Source: Rubripirellula amarantea (GTDB lineage: Bacteria; Planctomycetota; Planctomycetia; Pirellulales; Pirellulaceae). Taken from it: 64,000 nt of DNA. The stretch covers positions 992,001-1,056,000 of the forward strand of contig NZ_SJPI01000001.1 in NCBI RefSeq assembly GCF_007859865.1. The letters are read 5' to 3'. The translations under genes and the position numbers were made by a program. Each line of letters opens with the position of its first letter. The stretch's first letter is position 1. Under the pieces are notes generated by a model, which ran no database searches, was not told the origin of the DNA, and worked only from the letters and a program-made list of their open reading frames with translations. This document shows positions 34,340 to 42,884 of the stretch, piece after piece.

Positions 34340-34363
34340 ACCGAATCTAAAGATGAAGATTCG
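34340..34363 (-). terminator. Hairpin terminator after truA
   Basis: CGAATCT (34342-34348) and AGATTCG (34357-34363) form a 7-base stem with an 8-base loop directly after the truA stop codon; the minus strand then reads GGTTTTGC. The T-run is short, so strength is probably moderate. Confidence 0.55.
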
Positions 34364-34364
34364 A

Positions 34365-35207
34365 TTAGGATTTCGGCAAGCTCGCTTCATAATCGACTCG
34401 TAGCAAAAACAAGCCTTGTGGCGGAGCGGTTTCACCCGCCTTGGTGCGATCTTGATTCGTGATCAATTGCGTCACCCAATCCGGTGATCGACGACCGCGT
34501 CCGACCTGCACCAGCGTTCCAACGATGCTGCGCACCATATTGTAAAGAAAGCCATCGGCTTCGACTTCGATGTCGATGCGAAGTTGCGATCGACCACGCC
34601 CATCGACGAAACCACCGCTCGCGAAACCACCGCTGGCAAGCTCGGGGTTCGAAACCTCGGTGTCAGTTCGAATGATCACGTCGCAAGCACGAACGTCGCG
34701 AACCGTGCTCTTTCGATCGGCACCCGTAGTTTGGAAACATGCAAAGTCTTGCTTACCGACGACAAGTTCAGCAGCCGCTCGCATGGCTTCGATGCTGAGT
34801 TCATATTGCATGTGCCACACGTAGCGATGTTGGAAAGGATTTCGCAATCCACCGACTTGCAATTGATATCGATAGCGTTTCCCCACTGCATCGCGTATCG
34901 CATGAAAAGGACCTAGCATCTCAACCACGTTGTGAACCAGGATGCTATCGGGGAGATGCCGGTTCATTCCTCGCATCAAGTCGTTCGCCGAGTGCTTCCA
35001 ATCAGCGAACTCTACGCTTGCCACTTGCGCGATCGCGTGAACACCTGCATCCGTTCGTCCACTTCCAATCACGCGAATGCTCTCGCCGGTCACCTTGCGA
35101 ACCGCCTTTTCAAGTAACGCTTGAATACTTCGCCCAGAAGGTTGCACCTGCCAACCAACGAAATCTGTTCCGTCGTAAGCGATGGTCAACTGAAAAAAAC
35201 GCGGCAT
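34365..35207 (-). CDS. truA: tRNA pseudouridine synthase A
   Basis: A 280-residue enzyme that makes pseudouridine at positions 38-40 of the tRNA anticodon arm. It starts MPRFFQLTIAYDGTDFVGWQVQ and has the catalytic loop IGSGRTDAGVHAIAQVA near residues 47-63, with the catalytic Asp near residue 52, and the C-terminal ADGFLYNMVRSIVGTLVQVGRG. A tandem repeat ASGGF-ASGGF lies in a variable loop near residue 205, the product of a 15-base duplication (about 34607-34636). Length is otherwise standard. It stands alone on the minus strand, divergent from the GntR operon. Confidence 0.96.
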   Translation of the reverse strand: MPRFFQLTIAYDGTDFVGWQVQPSGRSIQALLEKAVRKVTGESIRVIGSGRTDAGVHAIAQVASVEFADWKHSANDLMRGMNRHLPDSILVHNVVEMLGPFHAIRDAVGKRYRYQLQVGGLRNPFQHRYVWHMQYELSIEAMRAAAELVVGKQDFACFQTTGADRKSTVRDVRACDVIIRTDTEVSNPELASGGFASGGFVDGRGRSQLRIDIEVEADGFLYNMVRSIVGTLVQVGRGRRSPDWVTQLITNQDRTKAGETAPPQGLFLLRVDYEASLPKS

Positions 35208-35318
35208 GGCTGAGCAATATTGGGTGGTTCGAAATCACAGCCTGACATCTTAGCCACCAATTGCAACGTGCCGCAGCCGACTAGCATCGCAAGAAATGTG
35301 ATGCCGGTCGAAAAAAGC

Positions 35319-35363
35319 TTGACACGCCCGACCTACCTGGTGTATCACATAACTAACACACCA
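35319..35363 (+). promoter_or_regulatory. Promoter with overlapping inverted-repeat operator for the GntR operon
   Basis: TTGACA (35319-35324) and TATCAC (35343-35348) are 18 bases apart, a good sigma-70-type promoter. A dyad TGGTGT (35338-35343)-N14-ACACCA (35358-35363) covers the -10 box and the likely start. YtrA-group GntR regulators bind GTGTA-type dyads, so autoregulation by the downstream regulator is the natural reading; this last point is inferred. Confidence 0.65.
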
Positions 35364-35391
35364 AACAAAGTCCTCTCTTTCGAGCGCGACC

Positions 35392-35811
35392 ATGTTCTTG
35401 TCCATCAATGTTCACAGCGATGTGCCGATCTATGCTCAGATCGCTCGTCAGATGAAGTTTGCCATCGCCGCTGGAACCCTAACCCCGGGCCAACTTGTGC
35501 CCAGCGCACGGGCGATGAGCGGGCAGTTGACCATCAACCCCAATACTGTTGTTAAAGCATTCTCGATGCTGCAAAGCGATGGCGTGATCGAACCGCTGCG
35601 AGGACGCGGCATGGTGGTCAGCCGCGGTGCCGTTGCGATTTGCCGCCGGGATCGCGATTCCGAGCTAGGCCAACGTATCGGTGAAGTGATCACTGAAGCA
35701 TGGAATGCGGGCTTGGACCAATCCAAGATCCAACAACTCATCGACAAACACTTGGCAAAGCTTGCCAAGATTCAACCCGCCGTTGAACGAACATCTGCTA
35801 CCGGCGATTGA
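35392..35811 (+). CDS. GntR family regulator, YtrA type
   Basis: A 139-residue regulator with an N-terminal winged helix (VPIYAQIARQMKFAIAAGTLTPGQLVPSARAMSGQLTINPNTVVKAFSMLQSDGVIEPLRGRGMVVS) and only a short C-terminal helical arm, the pattern of the YtrA subgroup, which controls ABC-transporter operons. It begins an operon: the ABC ATPase frame starts at its stop, the permease gene overlaps that by four bases, and a fourth gene overlaps the permease by eleven. The promoter just upstream carries a matching dyad. The signal it responds to is unknown. Confidence 0.93.
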   Translation: MFLSINVHSDVPIYAQIARQMKFAIAAGTLTPGQLVPSARAMSGQLTINPNTVVKAFSMLQSDGVIEPLRGRGMVVSRGAVAICRRDRDSELGQRIGEVITEAWNAGLDQSKIQQLIDKHLAKLAKIQPAVERTSATGD

Positions 35812-35840
35812 AGCACTCTTCTTCTCTTGCCCCTAACCCA

Positions 35841-36890
35841 ATGAGAGCCCCCATGCCGCCTTCTGAGCCCAACAAATCGGCGATCAATGATTCGGTGATC
35901 AAGGTCAACGACGTACACATGCACTTCCGCAGAACTAGCGCATTGCAAGGCGTCAACCTGACCATTGAGCAAGGGACCGTCTTTGCGCTTCTGGGAGAAA
36001 ATGGAGCGGGGAAAACAACTTTGATTCGGATCCTAACCGGTTTTCAGATGCCAACCTCGGGAAGCGTGACCGTTTGCGGACTCCATCCGGCCGAGAAGCC
36101 CGATGCCGTGAGGCGACAAATCGGCTACGTCTCGGATGCGCCCTCGCTCTACCCTTGGATGACAGTCGACCAAATCGGCGGTTTCGCAGCATCCCTTTAT
36201 GACCAAGACTTCTTGCCTCGCTTTCGAAGCTCCATCGCCGACTATGCGATTGACGCTCATCAAAAGATCAAACACCTCAGCAAGGGCCAACGTGCAAAAG
36301 TAGCGCTGTCACTGGCGCTTGCGCATGATCCTTCATTGCTGATTCTCGATGAACCGACATCGGGACTGGACCCCAAGGTGCGCAAAAGCTTTCTCGAAAG
36401 CATGATCGACCGTGCTGCCACTGGCCAAACGGTTTTCTTATCGAGTCACCAAATCTCAGAAGTCGAGCGTGTAGCGGATCGCGTTGCGATTCTGCATCAC
36501 GGCAAGATCGTGCTTGACGGAACATTGGAAGACATCCGGCAAAGCGTGTTTCATATTATCGTCGAAGTCGATGACCCGCTCCGTGCGTTACCCGCCCTGC
36601 CCTCCCCCGCGGTCACGTTGTCTGAAGAAACTCGTGGTCGAAGTCGGCAATGGCTCGTTCGAAACGTCGACTCCGCAATGATCAGCCACCTTCGATCGCG
36701 GGATGGAGTCACCCAAGTCCATCAGCGCACCGCAACGCTGGAAGAAACCTTTGTGGCGTACACATCGTCCGCGGGTGACCTGGGGAAACCGCCGGCACCT
36801 CCCAATGACGACGACGGCCACGATCCAAACCAACCTGACGATCCGAATGCTCCTTTGACCAGCAAACGTACGCACGAGGTGGTCTCATGA
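35841..36890 (+). CDS. ABC transporter ATP-binding protein
   Basis: A 349-residue ATPase. Walker A is LLGENGAGKTTL, the signature motif reads LSKGQRAKVALSLALAHDPSLLILDEPTSGLDPKVRK (LSKGQ variant), with Walker B and D-loop in the same run, and the switch is FLSSHQ. The C-terminal about 120 residues are Pro/Asp rich and probably form an accessory domain seen in YtrB/BceA-like transporters. A dispersed-motif copy (36591-36612) encodes LPALPSPAV in this tail. The ATG at 35841 is chosen; a TTG at 35808 overlapping the regulator stop is the alternative. The protein works with the next gene as an export-type or efflux ABC unit. Confidence 0.92.
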   Translation: MRAPMPPSEPNKSAINDSVIKVNDVHMHFRRTSALQGVNLTIEQGTVFALLGENGAGKTTLIRILTGFQMPTSGSVTVCGLHPAEKPDAVRRQIGYVSDAPSLYPWMTVDQIGGFAASLYDQDFLPRFRSSIADYAIDAHQKIKHLSKGQRAKVALSLALAHDPSLLILDEPTSGLDPKVRKSFLESMIDRAATGQTVFLSSHQISEVERVADRVAILHHGKIVLDGTLEDIRQSVFHIIVEVDDPLRALPALPSPAVTLSEETRGRSRQWLVRNVDSAMISHLRSRDGVTQVHQRTATLEETFVAYTSSAGDLGKPPAPPNDDDGHDPNQPDDPNAPLTSKRTHEVVS

Positions 36891-39367
36891 ACTCGCAAGC
36901 CACCCTACGATGGCTGATTTGGAAAGAAAACCGGCTCGTACTACCGCTGTTTTATTCGCTGATTGCGATCGTGATTTTGATCGCAGTGGCTACCGCCTTG
37001 ATGCCGGTTCAAAAACTAGGTTGGGGCCCGTCGAACCATCAGGGTGCATACTTGCTGCTGTTGTTCCCAACGTTTTTGGCCACGGGACTAGGTCTCGTGC
37101 TAGTCGGGCAAGAACGCGAACAAGGCACCATCACCTGGCTTCAAACCCTCCCATTACCTCCCCAACAACTGATCGGCCTGAAGCTACTCGTTGCGTTTGG
37201 CTGGCTCATCGGTGCTTGGGGAATTGCCTTGTTGATAGGGAATGTTACCGCGATCAGTTTCACTTCGATTTCACCCTCAGTGTCCGTCAACGACGCTCAC
37301 CTAATTCCTTTGAGCTTTCCTTTTTGGATTGTGCAAAGTGTGGTGGTGTTACTCGCTGGATTCTATGCGTCTTGGAAATTACGGGCCGCGGTTAGCACCA
37401 TCGCATTGATGGCAGCAATCGTGTTAGTCCCGCTTGCGGCAAACTTCGGCTTTCACATGCTAAACAACGCACGTGATTCGCGATGGCTTTCAAACTCTCA
37501 GGTTTTCTACAGCATCTTTGCGACCTACCTGCTGATGATACCTATCCTGGCGTGGTTGACGCGAAGGGCTGCGCTGCGATCCCTGCTACCAAGGCGTGCT
37601 CCGACCATCGCCGAACTGACCGGGCCCAATCCATTTGATCCGGCGATGGCCTTGGTCGACTTAGCAATCGATTCGCCTCGAACTCGCGTTTTTGATTCAG
37701 CATGGATTGCGTTGATTTGGCAGACACTCGTTTCAAGCAAATGGCAACTTGCGTTGTCATCGTTGCTGATGACAGTGGGCGTCATCATGCCAATCCTAGA
37801 GAACTACGTTGGGCACTATTCGGTGCTGCAACCAGTGCTGTTATTCGCTTCTCCAATGTTCATCGTGGTCGGAGCCACATGGGGTGGCGTTCTTGTTTTC
37901 CAAGGTGATGGGTCCCACAACTTCATACGATTCTTGGCCGAACGTGGCTACAACCCAAGACACATCTGGCTCGCACGCCATGTTGCAATTCTGTCCATCT
38001 TGGCATCGTTCGTTCTGATTTACCTTGCCATCAGCTCCTTGTGGTTGAGCCAACGCATAGACCTGCTCAAGACAGACCTGCTTTTGATATCGCCGCTCAC
38101 GTTGATCCTGATCGGCGGAATCTCGTTCGCGGCGGGAGCATGGACAAGTCAATTGCTTCGAGAACCGGTGATGGCGTACCTGATCAGCCCGATTGTGGCG
38201 TCGATGTTGCTTGGCTGGCTGTTGTACTGCGTCACCCAGGCAATGGCGCCCTTGTTATTGGCTTCATTAGTTGGCCTATCCTTTCCCTCGTTGGCAACTC
38301 TGTTCATGGCGCGACGCTTTGCCAACGGCACCGATCGTCCGCTTAGTTTCTTGTTGGGGCTAGCGACAACGGTTCTGATCTTCTTGCTACCGCTTGTTCC
38401 TGCGATCCGTTACGTCCAGAGCATTCCAAAACTCGATCACACGACTCGGACTGCCATGATCAGGGAACTCCGAGACATTGATGTGCGGCAAGATCATGTC
38501 GAACTCCGACTCGTACCGACGACAAGCGAACCCACGATTTCGTCTCAAGGAATTGATCAAGAATGGGTGGCACAGCAGCTCAACGAAATCAGCACTCGAT
38601 CTCATTCGCCCACTGCATGGATCGAAGGACTTAGTCAGGTTCGCGAGGAGCCTAACCGTCCTGCCAAACCGCAGTCAAACCAATCACTGCATCGGTTCTA
38701 CGACGCTTTGGAACTAGCGAGACTGCGATTCTTAGCTTCAACAGAAGACGACGATGCTGCCAACATGCAATTCGAACAGTGGATAGATGCGGCGGCGACC
38801 ATGGCGGCTGCAATGCGTCAATCGACGCTTTGGCGTGTGCAAGACTCGGCCGACGTGCTCGAAATTTGGCTGGCCGATGTGCTCGGCGATTCCGACATCA
38901 CCGAGCGAATTGACGAAGAAGCAGTTCAATCCACTCTCAAGAAACTGCCTACGATCACGCAGCGAAACGCGATGAGAAGAAACGCTGTTTTGGCTTCTTG
39001 GTGGCGATCGGAATCTAGGGATACACGTTACTATTCGTTCCCCTACGACAGCGGCCTGGAGTTCACTCCCCCTGCCCTGACACCTTGGACGCAAAGACGT
39101 CGTGCGGATTCAATTGTCGCCGCAAGCTTGTTGCTATTGCAGACCCCCAAAACCGACAAGACCACCCCAAACGATGCTCGGCGAAAACTTCATCAGCTTC
39201 TTTCTCATCCGGCCGTGACGTTTGAAGATGGGGTGTACGGCAAGCATGGACGCACGAGTGCCACGGTCGAGATAATCGGATCCTTTAACCATCACATAGC
39301 AAGGTACTGGGGAATGGCCTGGGAACAAAGAATCGAGAGCTTGAAGGAGGACCATCATGCCAACTAA
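36887..39367 (+). CDS. ABC transporter permease
   Basis: An 826-residue membrane protein. About 12 hydrophobic helices are seen in two groups: an ABC-2 type permease-like part in the first 250 residues (LVLPLFYSLIAIVILIAVATAL, YLLLLFPTFLATGLGLVLVG, EQGTITWLQTLP) and more helices in residues 280-510 (LLFASPMFIVVGATWGGVL, LLGLATTVLIFLLPLV). A long soluble C-terminal domain of about 290 residues follows. The start ATG overlaps the ATPase stop as ATGA (36887-36890). A dispersed-motif copy (39064-39081) encodes FTPPALTP. Substrate unknown. Confidence 0.85.
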   Translation: MNSQATLRWLIWKENRLVLPLFYSLIAIVILIAVATALMPVQKLGWGPSNHQGAYLLLLFPTFLATGLGLVLVGQEREQGTITWLQTLPLPPQQLIGLKLLVAFGWLIGAWGIALLIGNVTAISFTSISPSVSVNDAHLIPLSFPFWIVQSVVVLLAGFYASWKLRAAVSTIALMAAIVLVPLAANFGFHMLNNARDSRWLSNSQVFYSIFATYLLMIPILAWLTRRAALRSLLPRRAPTIAELTGPNPFDPAMALVDLAIDSPRTRVFDSAWIALIWQTLVSSKWQLALSSLLMTVGVIMPILENYVGHYSVLQPVLLFASPMFIVVGATWGGVLVFQGDGSHNFIRFLAERGYNPRHIWLARHVAILSILASFVLIYLAISSLWLSQRIDLLKTDLLLISPLTLILIGGISFAAGAWTSQLLREPVMAYLISPIVASMLLGWLLYCVTQAMAPLLLASLVGLSFPSLATLFMARRFANGTDRPLSFLLGLATTVLIFLLPLVPAIRYVQSIPKLDHTTRTAMIRELRDIDVRQDHVELRLVPTTSEPTISSQGIDQEWVAQQLNEISTRSHSPTAWIEGLSQVREEPNRPAKPQSNQSLHRFYDALELARLRFLASTEDDDAANMQFEQWIDAAATMAAAMRQSTLWRVQDSADVLEIWLADVLGDSDITERIDEEAVQSTLKKLPTITQRNAMRRNAVLASWWRSESRDTRYYSFPYDSGLEFTPPALTPWTQRRRADSIVAASLLLLQTPKTDKTTPNDARRKLHQLLSHPAVTFEDGVYGKHGRTSATVEIIGSFNHHIARYWGMAWEQRIESLKEDHHAN

Positions 39368-40502
39368 AGAAATCCGATTGGGAAAAACCTTTCAAGTCGT
39401 CGTCTTTACCCCGTTCGTGTTGTTGCTGGTCTGCACAGCGTACGCCGACTTCGTGTGGAACCGCACGCAAACTCAGATGACTCGGATGATGGAGACCGAA
39501 CTGGAAATGTCAATGGAAGATCTTCCATTCATTCCACTAAGGCACCGTACCGAATCGAATAGCCAGTCAGAGTTCCAACGTTTGATAGATGCCGCAAGCG
39601 GACTTAACCGAGAATACAACGAACTATTTCTTGCCGTTGCGGGAGAACAATACAGCGTCGTGCCACCCGGCGAAGAATCAGCGCTGGCTCCATTGATCAC
39701 GCAATACACCAAGGACGCGGCGCCGATCATCGAACGAGTAATCCAATTGCGAACCACAATCGATGACCGCAGTTCCATCAACGCTCTTGGCTACGTACCT
39801 CAAGACAGTGAATTCTACCACCTTAGCAGGGTATTCTCGTTTGCATTCAGGGACGCCTTCCACAAAGGCAACACCGAACTCGCCTTCCACATGCTTGAGC
39901 AATGGAAGTGGATCACGCGTCTGCCTGGCGACGATGCTACCGAGCTCGAATACTACATCCGCCTTTCTGCTGTTAGTAAATTTCATCATCTGGTACTGAA
40001 CTCGCTCCAGTTTGACCAGTGGAACGATGAACAACTGGCCGAGATGGCGAATTGGATGAAACCTCGCTCGGAATGGCAGAAAGCAAGGCAACGGGCAACG
40101 GAGTTCGAAATCGCGAATGCTCAGCGTGCCTATTCGGATACGCTTCCAAGCCTAAGTTGGGGTGAGCCATACCCATTTCCCGTCGCGCCGTCTGAACGGC
40201 ATCAGTGGACGCCGGTTTTCTTCAACGACGATACCTATCGTGATCCGCGCGACGCAGCGGGCCATACGCAAATACGCCAAGCAACGCGGTTCTTCACCGC
40301 AGATCGATGGTTGAGCATTCCACTGATGGACGAAAACCCCTGGAGCAACATTGCGTGGCGATACCCTGACGCCTGGGAAAACGAACGGATGTTCACACCC
40401 GATCGACAGCAAGAGACCATCGCCAAAGCGATTAGCCTGCGGCAACACTATCGTCAAACCGAAACTTGGCTCAACAAATTACCAACGGTCGAGGACCTGT
40501 AA
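39357..40502 (+). CDS. Membrane-anchored protein in the ABC operon
   Basis: A 381-residue protein with one N-terminal membrane helix (VVVFTPFVLLLVCTAYADF) and a soluble domain of no recognised family, rich in Trp and acidic residues (EYYIRLSAVSKFHHLVLN, EPYPFPVAPSERHQW). The frame overlaps the permease stop by 11 bases, so the two are translationally coupled. Its place at the end of the GntR-ABC unit suggests an accessory or substrate-contact subunit of the transporter, but no motif supports a specific role. Confidence 0.75.
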   Translation: MPTKEIRLGKTFQVVVFTPFVLLLVCTAYADFVWNRTQTQMTRMMETELEMSMEDLPFIPLRHRTESNSQSEFQRLIDAASGLNREYNELFLAVAGEQYSVVPPGEESALAPLITQYTKDAAPIIERVIQLRTTIDDRSSINALGYVPQDSEFYHLSRVFSFAFRDAFHKGNTELAFHMLEQWKWITRLPGDDATELEYYIRLSAVSKFHHLVLNSLQFDQWNDEQLAEMANWMKPRSEWQKARQRATEFEIANAQRAYSDTLPSLSWGEPYPFPVAPSERHQWTPVFFNDDTYRDPRDAAGHTQIRQATRFFTADRWLSIPLMDENPWSNIAWRYPDAWENERMFTPDRQQETIAKAISLRQHYRQTETWLNKLPTVEDL

Positions 40503-40618
40503 TCGGACCGCGAAAGTCGTCATAAAATCGTGCCGTGTTCAACCGCGCCTTGCGATTGAAATGAAAACGGCCACGCCAGTAGTGCCGACTTAAATGTCGA
40601 CCGTAGCTCGAAGCTTGC

Positions 40619-41635
40619 CTATGAAGCGGCAGCAGCTTGCTTGATGAGCAATTCGGCGATTTGGACGGCATTGGTCGCAGCACCCTTGCGAAGGTTGTCG
40701 CTGACACACCAAAACGAGATGCCGTTCGGGCTACTGATATCCTTGCGAATACGACCGACGAAGACATCGTCTTTCCCATCGCAATCCAACGGCATCGGAT
40801 ATTTTTTACCGCTCAGGTCATCGATAACGGTGACCCCTTCGGCAGCCTCAAACAACTCACGAGCGTCTGAAGCCGAAAGTGGGCGTTCGGTTTCGACCAA
40901 AATCGACTCGCTGTGACCGATCGCAACGGGCACGCGCACGCAAGTCGGACATACCTGAATTTCTTCATCGCCCATGATCTTGCGAGTCTCGTACACCATC
41001 TTCATCTCTTCGCTGGTGTAACCCTCATGCTTTTCGGACCCGATTTGTGGGATCAAGTTGAACCCGATCGGATGAGAAAATGTCTTGGGTGAATGTTTCT
41101 GGCCAGCCAAGGATTGTCGGATACTGTCCTTGAGCTCTTCGTTCCCAGCCAAGCCAGCACCGCTAGTTGCTTGATAAGTGCTTACGACCACTCGACGAAC
41201 ACGAGCCGCTTTATGCAGAGGTGCCAACGCGACGACCATCTGAGTAGTGCTGCAATTGGGGCTAGCGATGATGCCCCTGTGATTCGCCGTCGCTTCGGGG
41301 TTTACTTCCGGAACGATCAGGGGAACCGATGGATCCATGCGCCAATAACCGCTTTCGTCCACGACAATGGCACCGGCTTCCACCGCCCAAGGTGCGAACT
41401 CAGCCGACACCTCATCGGGAGTGCTAGCGATAACAAGATCGATATTCTTGAACGCATTGGGCTCAAGCAGTTCGACTTTTATCGTTTCGCCGTTGAATCG
41501 AACTTCCTTGCCCACCGAGCGCTGGGAGGCGAGCAGTTTGAGTCGCTTCATCGGAAACTGACGCGAGGCCAATTGCTCGAGAACGATTCGTCCAACGGCG
41601 CCGGTAGCGCCAACGAGTGCAACAGTTTCGTACAC
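40619..41635 (-). CDS. asd: Aspartate-semialdehyde dehydrogenase
   Basis: A 338-residue NADP-dependent enzyme that makes aspartate semialdehyde, the branch point to lysine, threonine and methionine (and to diaminopimelate). It begins YETVALVGATGAVGRIVLEQL (nucleotide-binding), carries IIASPNCSTTQMVVALAPLH with the catalytic Cys, and continues with VVVSTYQATSGAGLAG and the C-terminal RKDISSPNGISFWCVSDNLRKGAATNAVQIAE. Length and motifs are typical. The upstream FGE-like gene ends 54 bases before it on the same strand. Confidence 0.96.
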   Translation of the reverse strand: MYETVALVGATGAVGRIVLEQLASRQFPMKRLKLLASQRSVGKEVRFNGETIKVELLEPNAFKNIDLVIASTPDEVSAEFAPWAVEAGAIVVDESGYWRMDPSVPLIVPEVNPEATANHRGIIASPNCSTTQMVVALAPLHKAARVRRVVVSTYQATSGAGLAGNEELKDSIRQSLAGQKHSPKTFSHPIGFNLIPQIGSEKHEGYTSEEMKMVYETRKIMGDEEIQVCPTCVRVPVAIGHSESILVETERPLSASDARELFEAAEGVTVIDDLSGKKYPMPLDCDGKDDVFVGRIRKDISSPNGISFWCVSDNLRKGAATNAVQIAELLIKQAAAAS

Positions 41636-41689
41636 GGTGATTTCTAAAGTCTAAAGGTAGTGGGGGGAAAGTGGTGACAGACGGCTGGA

Positions 41690-42874
41690 TTAGTTGTCTA
41701 GCTCTTTAATAGCGTCGGGAAGGCTCGGATCAACGATCCCAAGCCCACCGCGACCGCCTTGAATACGCGACTCGACGTCACCGATGACATCTTCGGCACT
41801 GGCTTCCCAGAACTTCGTAATCAGCTCGTCATCAAGTGGTTTGTACGATCGGAACAAACGAAAGCCAACCCCGCGTGCAGGATCGCTGGTGAACCACCAA
41901 GGACTGCGTGGGAAATTCGGGTCTTCTTCTTTCCAAGCCTCGTCGTCGGAAGCAAGACGAGCGGCGCAGCGGAGGTCTTCGACATCACTTTCCCAACTGC
42001 CGCCACGGACAACACATTCGCTGCCGATTTCGGGCCACTTTACCACATCAATGGCATTGATCGGTTCGCGTTGCTTGTACTCGCTGTAGTCTTCGGTGTG
42101 TTGGTTAACCGTCCATTCAAACACGTTGCCTAACATGTCTTGAAGCCCAAAGGGATTTTCAGCGAGTGTACCGACGGGCGATTGGCCTTCGTCCGGCGTG
42201 TTGTCAAAGTACCAAGCGTGATCCTCGGCAGCCGCTTCGTCGTCGCCCCAATAGAAAGGAGTCTGCGTGCCCCCTCGAGCAGCGTATTCCCATTCGGCCT
42301 CGGTCGGCAAGCGATACTGCTGGCCCGTTACGCGGCTGAGCCACTTGCTGAATTGTTGAGCCGAGTACTGAGTCATAGTGACAGCGGCTTGCTCTGGTTC
42401 GTGACCAAATTCCCAAGTAAAGGTCGAATCGTACAATTCAGTCGGAGCCGTGATGGCGTCCGCTTTATTGTCGTCCGTCACACTGCGGATTCCTTGCGAT
42501 TCAAATTCTTTGAAAATCTTGTATAGGTTCATGTATTCGTCGTACTGAGCCCAATTGATCTCTGTCTTGGCGACCCACATTGGATCGACGTTAACCTTGA
42601 CCTGAGGTCCCTCGTCTTCGCGGCGTCCTTCTTCGTCCTCGGGACTACCCATCAAAAAGCTGCCGCCGGGAACGGGGATCATCTCGAACGTCAAATCGGT
42701 TCCTGGAATCTTCTCGGTGTACGGAACCATGAAACCGCCATCGACTTCAACGGAAGGACCGTCCGCGGGTTTCGTTTCAGAGATCCCAACGGTTGCGGTG
42801 GGCGCGTCGGCCCAGGTCGGACTCAGTCCGGCCATCGCAACGAAGAAGCAGGCAAAATTTCGATTCAAACGCAT
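41690..42874 (-). CDS. Formylglycine-generating-enzyme-like (SUMF1) exported protein
   Basis: A 394-residue protein with a signal peptide (FACFFVAMAGLSPTWA) and an FGE/SUMF1 fold: FEMIPVPGGSFLMGSPEDEEGR, WVAKTEINWAQYDEYM, VTMTQYSAQQFSKWLSRVTGQQYRLPTEAEWEYAARGGTQ, FGLQDMLGNVFEWTVNQ and VVRGGSWESD. True FGEs oxidise a Cys of sulfatases to formylglycine using two conserved Cys; here no Cys pair is seen in the C-terminal third of the protein beyond CVVRGG and LRCAAR, so this may be a non-FGE relative. Planctomycetes encode many such exported proteins beside sulfatases, but no sulfatase is in this window. Confidence 0.82.
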   Translation of the reverse strand: MRLNRNFACFFVAMAGLSPTWADAPTATVGISETKPADGPSVEVDGGFMVPYTEKIPGTDLTFEMIPVPGGSFLMGSPEDEEGRREDEGPQVKVNVDPMWVAKTEINWAQYDEYMNLYKIFKEFESQGIRSVTDDNKADAITAPTELYDSTFTWEFGHEPEQAAVTMTQYSAQQFSKWLSRVTGQQYRLPTEAEWEYAARGGTQTPFYWGDDEAAAEDHAWYFDNTPDEGQSPVGTLAENPFGLQDMLGNVFEWTVNQHTEDYSEYKQREPINAIDVVKWPEIGSECVVRGGSWESDVEDLRCAARLASDDEAWKEEDPNFPRSPWWFTSDPARGVGFRLFRSYKPLDDELITKFWEASAEDVIGDVESRIQGGRGGLGIVDPSLPDAIKELDN

Positions 42875-42884
42875 GACTTTTATC

